NCBI RefSeq assembly: GCF_020911925.1
Contig: NZ_CP087134.1
Span: 1,488,001-1,552,000, forward strand
DNA: 64,000 nt
Direction of reading: 5' to 3'
Source of the DNA: Flavobacterium cupriresistens
GTDB lineage: Bacteria > Bacteroidota > Bacteroidia > Flavobacteriales > Flavobacteriaceae
Positions within the stretch are counted from its first letter, which is position 1, and the number at the start of each line of letters is the position of its first letter. This document shows, piece after piece, positions 57,394 to 64,000 of the stretch. Position numbers and translations under genes: made by a program. Under the pieces are notes generated by a model. It was not told the DNA's origin and searched no databases. It was given only the letters and a program-made list of their open reading frames with translations.

Positions 57394-59565
57394 ATGAATA
57401 CAAGTAGAATTACGGTCATACTATTGTTACTGGTTACGACTGTTTTTGGTCAGCAAAAAGTCACTGTTGAAAATATTTATCATGGCGTTTTTCAGGCCAA
57501 AGGAATGGACAAATTACAATCCTTGAAAAACACAAACCAGTATACCGTATTGAATGCTGATGAGGCAAGTGGGAGCATGGAGATCGATTTATATGATTTT
57601 GCTACGCTTAAAAAAGTATCCAATTTAATTGACACAAAAAATCACGCAGCGCTAGCTGGTAAAATAGACAGTTACACTTTCGATTCTTCTGAAAAAAAGA
57701 TTTTGATTGCCTGCAACTCCAGACAGATTTTCCGACACTCCTTTATCGCAGATTATTTTTTGTACGATATTACTTCAAAATCCTTAACAAAGCTTTTCGA
57801 TTTTCAGGTTCAGGAACCAACGTTCTCTCCTGATGGAACTAAAATTGCCTATGCAAAGGAAAATAATTTATATGTGTACGATGTTACTTCAAAAAAAATA
57901 ACAGCAGTAACGACAGATGGTAAGAAGAATGCAGTCATTAATGGTATTACGGACTGGGTTTATGAAGAAGAATTTGCTTTTGTAAGAGCATTCGACTGGA
58001 GTCAGGACAGCAAAAAACTAGCATACATTCGCTTTGATGAAAGTGCAGTTCCTGAGTTCTCAATGGCAATGTATCATAAAGACCTGTATCCGAAAATTGA
58101 AACCTTCAAATATCCGAAAGCAGGAGAGAAGAATTCAGCAGTTTCCTTACATATTTATGATGCTGCCGCAAATGCAACCAAAAAAGTAGATCTTGGAAAT
58201 TACAATGATTTTTATATTCCAAGGTTAAAATGGACCAATGATAGTAATGTACTCTCTGCACAGGTCTTAAACCGTCATCAGGACAATCTGGATTTGTTAT
58301 TTGTTGATGGGACAACTGCCGTTGCAAAAGTGGTTTTGAATGAGAAAGACAAAGCATACGTTGATATTACAGATAATTTGACTTTTTTAAAAGACAACAG
58401 CTTTATCTGGACAAGCGAAAAAGACGGATTCAATCATATTTATTTATATGACAAAACCGGAAAATTAAAAAATCAGGTTACAAAAGGAAACTGGGAAGTA
58501 ACTTCATACTACGGTTTCGACGAAAAAACAAAAACTATTTTCTATCAATCTACTGAAAATGGTTCTATTAACAGAGCAATTTACCGCATCTCATTAGACG
58601 GAAAAAACAAAATTGCGCTGGCTAAAACTACAGGAACAAACGCAGCGACTTTTAGTCCAAACTTCCAATACTTTATCAATACATTCTCTAGTGCTGCTCA
58701 GCCAACTACGTATACTTTAAACGAAGCAAAAACGGGTAAAGAGATTCAGGTGATTGAGAACAATAAGGCGCTTTCTGATAAATTGGTAGCTTATAATTTG
58801 CCGGTTAAAGAATTCTTTGTTTTAAAAACTGCAAAAGGAATTGAATTAAATACCTGGATATTAAAGCCAAAAGATTTTGATCCTTCCAAAAAATATCCTG
58901 TTTTTATGTACCAGTATTCTGGTCCGGGTTCTCAACAAGTAAATAATGATTGGAACAATAAAGATGATTATTGGTTTATATCCCTTACACAACAAGGCTA
59001 TATTGTAGTTTGTGTTGATGGTCGAGGAACTGGTTTTAAAGGTGCTGATTTCAAAAAAGTAACACAAAAAGAATTAGGAAAATACGAAGTAGAAGATCAG
59101 ATCGATGCTGCGAAAGTACTTGGAACGTATCCGTATGTTGATGCTTCAAGAATCGGAATGTTCGGATGGAGTTATGGTGGATTTATGGCTTCAAATTGTA
59201 TTTTTCAGGGGAATGATGTTTTCAAAATGGCAATTGCTGTTGCTCCGGTAACCAACTGGCGTTTTTACGACAGCGTTTATACAGAAAGATACCTGCAGAC
59301 TCCTCAGGAAAATGAAAGTGGCTATGATCAGAATTCTCCAATAAATTATGTGGACAAATTAAAAGGGAAGTTTCTGTTGATACACGGATCAGGTGATGAT
59401 AATGTGCATCTGCAAAATTCAATGCAAATGATGGAAGCATTAATTCAGGCTAACAAACAATTTGATTCTGAGATTTATCCGGACAAAGACCATCATATTC
59501 TGGGTACAGAAACGAGAATTCATCTTTATACTAAAATGACTAACTTTATCAAAGAAAATTTATAG
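57394..59565 (+). CDS. Dipeptidyl peptidase IV-type S9 peptidase
   Basis: 723 residues: signal peptide (cleavage near VFGQQ), an eight-bladed beta-propeller (about 30-480, with WVYEEEFAFVRAFDWSQDSKKLAYIRFDE carrying the Glu-Glu pair that holds the substrate N-terminus) and an alpha/beta-hydrolase domain. The triad is Ser593 in GWSYGGFM, Asp668 in GSGDDNVH and His700 in DKDHHI. It removes N-terminal X-Pro or X-Ala dipeptides in the periplasm. The ATG at 57394 is chosen because it begins the signal peptide. Two POT peptide transporters follow, forming a peptide utilization group. Confidence 0.94.
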   Translation: MNTSRITVILLLLVTTVFGQQKVTVENIYHGVFQAKGMDKLQSLKNTNQYTVLNADEASGSMEIDLYDFATLKKVSNLIDTKNHAALAGKIDSYTFDSSEKKILIACNSRQIFRHSFIADYFLYDITSKSLTKLFDFQVQEPTFSPDGTKIAYAKENNLYVYDVTSKKITAVTTDGKKNAVINGITDWVYEEEFAFVRAFDWSQDSKKLAYIRFDESAVPEFSMAMYHKDLYPKIETFKYPKAGEKNSAVSLHIYDAAANATKKVDLGNYNDFYIPRLKWTNDSNVLSAQVLNRHQDNLDLLFVDGTTAVAKVVLNEKDKAYVDITDNLTFLKDNSFIWTSEKDGFNHIYLYDKTGKLKNQVTKGNWEVTSYYGFDEKTKTIFYQSTENGSINRAIYRISLDGKNKIALAKTTGTNAATFSPNFQYFINTFSSAAQPTTYTLNEAKTGKEIQVIENNKALSDKLVAYNLPVKEFFVLKTAKGIELNTWILKPKDFDPSKKYPVFMYQYSGPGSQQVNNDWNNKDDYWFISLTQQGYIVVCVDGRGTGFKGADFKKVTQKELGKYEVEDQIDAAKVLGTYPYVDASRIGMFGWSYGGFMASNCIFQGNDVFKMAIAVAPVTNWRFYDSVYTERYLQTPQENESGYDQNSPINYVDKLKGKFLLIHGSGDDNVHLQNSMQMMEALIQANKQFDSEIYPDKDHHILGTETRIHLYTKMTNFIKENL

Positions 59566-59601
59566 AATAACTTTATAACCTTAAAAAAAATAATAAATAA
59601 T

Positions 59602-61278
59602 ATGGGAGAGAAACAAGTAAAATCGGCGCATCCAAAAGGACTTTGGGTATTGTTTGGAACGGAGATGTGGGAGCGGTTCAATTTTTATGGAATGCGAGCT
59701 TTATTAACTTTATTTCTTGTTAACTCTTTATTAATGAAGGAAGAAGAAGCCTCGTTGATTTATGGTGGTTTTCTTGGACTTTGTTATTTAACTCCAATGT
59801 TAGGAGGTTTCGTTGCCGATCGTTTTTTGGGGAACAGAAACTGTATCCTGTTAGGAGGATTATTAATGGCAATCGGACAATTGTTGTTGTTTACCAGCGG
59901 AAGTATTTTTGGGGAGCATATTGATCTTGCAAAAATAGTTATGTACTCTGCATTAGGAGTTATTGTGTTTGGTAATGGATTCTTCAAACCAAATATCTCA
60001 AGTATGGTGGGGAGTTTGTATCCAAAACAGGAAAAAACAAAATTAGATAGTGCTTTTACTATTTTCTACATGGGTATTAATATCGGAGCCTTTTTAGGTC
60101 AGTCTATTTGTCCTTTATTAGGAGATGTAAAAGACGCTGGAGGTATTAGAGATATTCATGCTTTCAGATGGGGTTTCCTGGCAGCTTCTGCAGCCATGTT
60201 TATCGGGACTATAGTTTTTTACTTTTTAAAAAATAAATATGTGGTTTCTCCTGAAGGAAAACCACTAGGAGGTTTACCTTCTAAAAATGATGCTTCTGAT
60301 TTTGAAGAAGGAGAAGCGCAAAAAGCTAATTTCTCTAACAAAGCCCTTGCAACTGCAGGAGTTGCTTTTGTTGCTTTAGGATTCTTTTTTCACTATGTGG
60401 TAGGTCAGAATCTGATTTATACTTTGATTTACTCGAGTGGTTTATCATTGGCAGGATTAATTATTTCGGATACTTCTTTAACTAAGATTGAAAGAGACAG
60501 GATATTTGTAATTTATATTGTTTCCTTTTTTATTATTTTCTTCTGGGCAGCTTTTGAACAAGCGGGTTCATCATTGACTTTTATTGCAGATAATCAAACC
60601 GACAGAAATTTCTTTGGCTGGCAAATGCCTCCGTCAATGGTTCAGATTTTTAACGGAATGTTTGTAGTTTTATTGGCGGTACCGTTCAGTATATTATGGG
60701 ATACATTAAGAGCCAATAGTAAAGAACCAATCTCTCCTGTAAAATTAGCGGTAGGTCTAGTGATAATATCGATTAGTTTCTTTATGATCGCGACACAGGT
60801 TTCTTATATTGGAACTTCAGGATTATTATTGGTTAAATGGTTGATCTTATTGTATTTTTTAAATACATGTGCCGAATTATGTTTGTCTCCTATCGGTTTA
60901 TCTTTAGTAGGTAAATTGGCTCCAAAACGATTTGCTTCTTTATTGTATGGTGTGTTTTTCTTGTCTAATGCATCAGGTTACGCTTTAGGAGGAACTTTAG
61001 GCTCTATTTTGCCTGCAACGGGTGATAAGTTTGCCAAAGCAAAAGAATTAGGTATAGATCTTCAGGCTGTTTTAGATAAAACGATAACACCTACAGCAGA
61101 ACAAATAGTCCTTTTAGAAAAACATCAAATTAGTGCAGCAAATCACTTTTTTGCAGGATTTGAAATTCATAATTTATACGAGTTTTTCATGGTATTTGTT
61201 GTGCTAACAGGTATCGCTGCAGTTGTATTGTTTGCACTGACTCCATTTTTGAAAAAAATGATGCATGGTGTTAGATAA
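59602..61278 (+). CDS. POT-family peptide:H+ symporter 1
   Basis: 558 residues with 12 to 14 predicted helices and the POT signatures: EMWERFNFYGMRALLTLFL (proton/peptide site ExxERFxYYG) and FFKPNISSMVGSLYP. Di- and tripeptides are the usual substrates. A polar region of about 25 residues (DASDFEEGEAQKANFSN) separates the halves. It begins 36 bases after the peptidase gene, which would supply dipeptides, and its stop codon is one base before the likely start of the next POT gene. Confidence 0.93.
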   Translation: MGEKQVKSAHPKGLWVLFGTEMWERFNFYGMRALLTLFLVNSLLMKEEEASLIYGGFLGLCYLTPMLGGFVADRFLGNRNCILLGGLLMAIGQLLLFTSGSIFGEHIDLAKIVMYSALGVIVFGNGFFKPNISSMVGSLYPKQEKTKLDSAFTIFYMGINIGAFLGQSICPLLGDVKDAGGIRDIHAFRWGFLAASAAMFIGTIVFYFLKNKYVVSPEGKPLGGLPSKNDASDFEEGEAQKANFSNKALATAGVAFVALGFFFHYVVGQNLIYTLIYSSGLSLAGLIISDTSLTKIERDRIFVIYIVSFFIIFFWAAFEQAGSSLTFIADNQTDRNFFGWQMPPSMVQIFNGMFVVLLAVPFSILWDTLRANSKEPISPVKLAVGLVIISISFFMIATQVSYIGTSGLLLVKWLILLYFLNTCAELCLSPIGLSLVGKLAPKRFASLLYGVFFLSNASGYALGGTLGSILPATGDKFAKAKELGIDLQAVLDKTITPTAEQIVLLEKHQISAANHFFAGFEIHNLYEFFMVFVVLTGIAAVVLFALTPFLKKMMHGVR

Positions 61279-61279
61279 A

Positions 61280-62764
61280 ATGGAAAAAAATATCACTTTA
61301 GAAGAAATACAGAATTTTAAAGGCAAGTATCCAAAGCAATTATGGTATTTGTTTTTGGTTGAAATGTGGGAGCGTTTCTGTTTCTACGGAATGAGAGGAG
61401 TTTTAGCATTCTTTATGGTAGACCAATTAGGTTTACTGGAAGGAAAAGCGAATCTGCAATACGGAGCGATTCAGGCTTTTGTTTATGCTTTCACTTTCAT
61501 CGGAGGAATTTTCGCCGACAAAATTTTAGGATTTAAAAAATCATTACTATTCGGAGGAATAGTAATGATTTTAGGTAATTTACTTATTGCAGCTTCACCC
61601 CATGATTTTTTCTATTATGGGATAACACTTTCGATTATTGGAACCGGTTTCTTTAAACCAAACGTATCGTCGATGGTAGGAGAGTTGTATCATGAAAATG
61701 ATGGTAGAAGAGACGCCGGATACGGAATGTTCTATGCCGGAATCAATATTGGTGGAATGTTAGGAGGAGCGATTCCGATTTACTTAGGTAAAAATTACTC
61801 TTGGAGTTTGTGCTTCCTGTCTGCTGCGATTGTAATGATTATTGGAGTTATTACTTTTCTTTTGACCAAAAAACATTTGGCACCAATTGGAAATTCACCT
61901 CTTGAGAATCACGAACCTAAAAAACGTAATCTTTATGAGATCGCAGTATATGTAGGTTCATTACTAGTGATACCATTGGTTTATATAATGGTAATTAATT
62001 CTGATTTTACAGAATACTTTATGTACACTATTGGTGTGGTTGCATTGTCGTATTTTTTATTCGAATTACTAAGAATTAAAGACAGAAAGCAACAGTATAA
62101 ATTATTGGCTGCGTTTGTTTTTATCTTCGGATATTTTATGTTCATGGCTATTTCTGAGCAATCCGGAGGATCTTTGTCTTTATTTGCAAAAGATAATTTG
62201 ACCAATAAATTGTTGTTTTTTACTATTGACCCCAATGTGGTTAACAATAGTATTAATTCATTATATGTAATTATTTTTAGTCCTTTAGTGGGATTGTTAT
62301 GGATCTTTCTTTACAAAAGAAAAATAGAACCAAATACAGTTGTTAAATTCGGACTTTCCTTTATCCTTTTAGCTGCCGGATTCTTCGTTTTTTATAGCGC
62401 AAGATTTTTTGTAGATGTAAACGGATTAAGTTCTTTAGACGTATTTGCCTTAGGATATCTGGTATATACACTAGGAGAATTGTGTATAGGACCAATCGGA
62501 ATGTCGGTAATTACCAAATTGTCACCAAAAAGATTGTTTGGTATGATGATGGGTTTATGGTTTTTATCAAGTGCATTTGGTCAATTTGCTGCAGGAAAAC
62601 TGGGGTCAGAAATGTCAAATGCCAATACAGGAACGACATTAATGTCAAAACTTATTGCTTATACAGACGGATACTATCAATTGGCAATCTATTCCTTAAT
62701 TGCCGGTATCGTTTTAATCGTTACGACACCATTAATTAAGAAATTAATGCAAGAAGTAAAGTAG
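61280..62764 (+). CDS. POT-family peptide:H+ symporter 2
   Basis: 494 residues, a paralogue of the preceding gene: EMWERFCFYGMRGVLAFFM and FFKPNVSSMVGELYH are both present. It is shorter, lacking the middle polar stretch and the long loop before the last helix. An ATG at 61265 overlapping gene 1 by 14 bases is also possible; I prefer 61280 because the encoded MEKNITLEEIQNFKGKYP is a natural start. The pair probably differs in peptide preference. Confidence 0.92.
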   Translation: MEKNITLEEIQNFKGKYPKQLWYLFLVEMWERFCFYGMRGVLAFFMVDQLGLLEGKANLQYGAIQAFVYAFTFIGGIFADKILGFKKSLLFGGIVMILGNLLIAASPHDFFYYGITLSIIGTGFFKPNVSSMVGELYHENDGRRDAGYGMFYAGINIGGMLGGAIPIYLGKNYSWSLCFLSAAIVMIIGVITFLLTKKHLAPIGNSPLENHEPKKRNLYEIAVYVGSLLVIPLVYIMVINSDFTEYFMYTIGVVALSYFLFELLRIKDRKQQYKLLAAFVFIFGYFMFMAISEQSGGSLSLFAKDNLTNKLLFFTIDPNVVNNSINSLYVIIFSPLVGLLWIFLYKRKIEPNTVVKFGLSFILLAAGFFVFYSARFFVDVNGLSSLDVFALGYLVYTLGELCIGPIGMSVITKLSPKRLFGMMMGLWFLSSAFGQFAAGKLGSEMSNANTGTTLMSKLIAYTDGYYQLAIYSLIAGIVLIVTTPLIKKLMQEVK

Positions 62765-62772
62765 ATGACATT

Positions 62773-62799
62773 TTGCATTGCAAATTTTGTTTAAATTTG
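62773..62799 (+). promoter_or_regulatory. Promoter of the thioredoxin-like gene
   Basis: TTG at 62773-62775 and a perfect TAAATTTG at 62792-62799, spaced by 16 bases (slightly short), 15 bases before the chosen start codon. Confidence 0.6.
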
Positions 62800-62814
62800 T
62801 TAAAAATAAACAAC

Positions 62815-63282
62815 ATGAAAAAAATATTTTTAATAGCTTTCTTTTTGGTTGGAGCATTTGTTGCCCAGGCTCAAGAGTTGAAATGGCATACAGATGTAAA
62901 AGAAGCCATTGCAATAAGTAATAAAGAAAACAAACCAATGTTACTGTTTTTTACAGGAAGCGATTGGTGTGGATGGTGTATCCGACTGCAAAATGAAGTT
63001 TTAAAAACGGCTGAATTTTCAAAGTGGGCAAGTCAGAATGTTGTTTTAGTTGAATTAGATTATCCTAGAAGAACACCACAGACACCCGAATTAAAAAATC
63101 AGAATAACGAATTGCAACAAGCATTTGGTATACAAGGTTTTCCAACCATTTATTTTACCAGCGCTGAATCTAAAGACGGTAAAGTTAATTTTAAAGGCCT
63201 TGGTCATACCGGATATGTTGCCGGAGGTCCGACTGCCTGGTTGGCCGTAGCCGAAGGAATTGTTCATCCGAAAAAATCATAA
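62815..63282 (+). CDS. Periplasmic thioredoxin-family protein
   Basis: 155 residues: signal peptide (cleavage near AQAQE), then a thioredoxin fold of the DUF255/thioredoxin-7 type (LKWHTDVKEAIAISNKENKPMLLFFTG) with the redox motif Cys52-Gly-Trp-Cys55 inside SDWCGWC, and the cis-Pro loop IQGFPTIYF. The ending GYVAGGPTAWLAVAEGIVHP is shared with the next gene. Likely a periplasmic disulfide reductase or oxidase; substrate unknown. The start at 62815 begins the signal peptide; an upstream in-frame ATG overlaps the promoter. Confidence 0.9.
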   Translation: MKKIFLIAFFLVGAFVAQAQELKWHTDVKEAIAISNKENKPMLLFFTGSDWCGWCIRLQNEVLKTAEFSKWASQNVVLVELDYPRRTPQTPELKNQNNELQQAFGIQGFPTIYFTSAESKDGKVNFKGLGHTGYVAGGPTAWLAVAEGIVHPKKS

Positions 63283-63309
63283 AGATATTTTAAAAATAGC
63301 TTTCTAAAG

Positions 63310-63342
63310 ACTCCTTACAGTACGTTGTAAGGAGTTTTTTTT
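63310..63342 (+). terminator. Intrinsic terminator between the two thioredoxin-fold genes
   Basis: Ten-base perfect stem actccttaca (63310-63319) with tgtaaggagt (63326-63335), six-base loop, then a T run. It shows the two paralogues are separate transcripts. Confidence 0.9.
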
Positions 63343-63436
63343 GTTTAGAATAGGCGTATTAACGGGGGTTTAATTATTAAAATGATACTTATTTTAGAAG
63401 CGAAAAATAAATAGTTTGTTTTTTGTGCTAATAAAA

Positions 63437-63466
63437 TTGGAAAATTAAAATATTATGTTAATTTCG
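63437..63466 (+). promoter_or_regulatory. Promoter of the second thioredoxin-fold gene
   Basis: TTG at 63437-63439 and TAATTTCG at 63459-63466, spaced by 19 bases, 28 bases before the start codon. One base differs from TAnnTTTG. Confidence 0.6.
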
Positions 63467-63494
63467 TCAATCTAATCTAACCAAGCCTATTGAT

Positions 63495-63947
63495 ATGACT
63501 AAAAAATTACTTATCCTACTTGTTTTTTTAGGTTCATTTTCGATGCAATCCCAAAACTTAGTTTGGAAAACTAATATGACGGATGCGATTGCATTAAGTA
63601 ACGAACAAAAAAAACCAATGTTAATTTTATTCACGACAGCCGATGCGCCGAATAATTTGCAAAATGAAATCTTTAGAACTCCGGACTTTGCTGTGTGGTC
63701 AAGAGACAATGTTATTCTTGTAAAATTGGATTTATCAGATGTTAATGTATCTGATACTGATAAAGAGCAAAACATGAAGTTGAAAGATGCCTTCGGCGTT
63801 AATGATTTTCCGCAAGTATGCTACGCTAGTGCTTCTATCAGAAAGAATAAAACAACTTTTAGTGCCCTGGGAAAAATTTCCTATAAACCGGGAGGAGCAA
63901 AATCTTGGATTTCGGAATCGAATTCTATTTTGCACCCAAGTGAATAA
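63495..63947 (+). CDS. Thioredoxin-fold paralogue lacking the CxxC motif
   Basis: 150 residues, aligning along its whole length with the preceding gene: signal peptide (cleavage near MQSQN), LVWKTNMTDAIALSNEQKKPMLILF, the cis-Pro loop VNDFPQVCY, and the ending YKPGGAKSWISESNSILHP. The redox site is gone: where the neighbour reads SDWCGWCIRLQNE, this protein reads ADAPNNLQNE, three residues shorter, without either cysteine. The frame is intact and the gene has its own promoter, so it is probably a functional, non-redox protein (binding or chaperone role) rather than a pseudogene. Role unknown. Confidence 0.85.
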   Translation: MTKKLLILLVFLGSFSMQSQNLVWKTNMTDAIALSNEQKKPMLILFTTADAPNNLQNEIFRTPDFAVWSRDNVILVKLDLSDVNVSDTDKEQNMKLKDAFGVNDFPQVCYASASIRKNKTTFSALGKISYKPGGAKSWISESNSILHPSE

Positions 63948-64000
63948 CTAAAATTTAAATTAAGTTACTTAATTTAATTTGTAGAGTCCCTTTTTGCCAA

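Overview
The window is AT-rich DNA from a member of the Bacteroidota, almost certainly a Flavobacterium or close relative. The evidence is two SusC/SusD pairs, a type IX secretion (T9SS) C-terminal sorting domain, Bacteroidota-type promoters (TTG, then TAnnTTTG after 16-21 bases), a mevalonate route to isoprenoids, and several families of short palindromic intergenic repeats. I see no phage, insertion sequence, CRISPR array or rRNA. Assignments are from motif reading only; no database search was run.

Layout. 1-6.9 kb: two small orphan genes, then a minus-strand housekeeping group: an RluB-like pseudouridine synthase, a UbiA-like prenyltransferase, DUF502, a mevalonate kinase-like GHMP protein, a ParE/RelE toxin-antitoxin pair lying inside the group, and diphosphomevalonate decarboxylase. 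6.9-9 kb: a 117-bp tandem repeat array, TspO and a TPR protein. 9-20.2 kb: a compact polysaccharide utilization locus (PUL 1) with a divergent XylR/AraC-type regulator, a GH2 enzyme with the exo-beta-D-glucosaminidase signature, an MFS transporter, a ROK kinase, SusC and SusD. 20.2-24.7 kb: miscellaneous minus-strand genes (carboxypeptidase-regulatory-like protein, MBL hydrolase, Crp/Fnr regulator, HI0933-type flavoprotein, GDPD). 24.9-44 kb: a complete starch/maltodextrin locus (PUL 2). Its minus arm is LacI regulator, MFS, beta-phosphoglucomutase, GH65, GH97 and a SusA-like GH13; its plus arm is SusC, SusD, SusE-like and a secreted GH13 with a T9SS domain. 44-48.2 kb: an MHS-type MFS transporter with a small membrane protein, and two identical tRNA-Phe genes flanking three ~250-bp tandem repeats. 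48.3-54.5 kb: coaX, an outer-membrane protein, lptC, a small membrane protein, a CNNM/CorC-type protein and a PpiD/SurA-type foldase. 54.9-57.2 kb: a GYDIA-type GHMP kinase and HMG-CoA reductase, the second part of the mevalonate pathway. 57.4-63.9 kb: DPP IV-type peptidase, two tandem POT peptide transporters, and two thioredoxin-fold paralogues, of which the second has lost its CxxC.

How they work together. In PUL 2 the secreted amylase probably cuts starch at the surface, SusC/D/E bind and import oligosaccharides, GH97 and the SusA-like GH13 trim them in the periplasm, the MFS protein moves maltose inward, and GH65 plus beta-phosphoglucomutase convert it phosphorolytically to glucose 6-phosphate. 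PUL 1 probably does a simpler job on a glucosamine-containing glycan. The DPP IV and POT genes form a peptide uptake group.

I found no clearly new biological system. The best leads are the CxxC-less thioredoxin paralogue, the repeat array between the duplicated tRNA-Phe genes (one hairpin loop is inverted), a pair of dispersed elements bounded by inverted repeats, and the predicted glucosaminide PUL.
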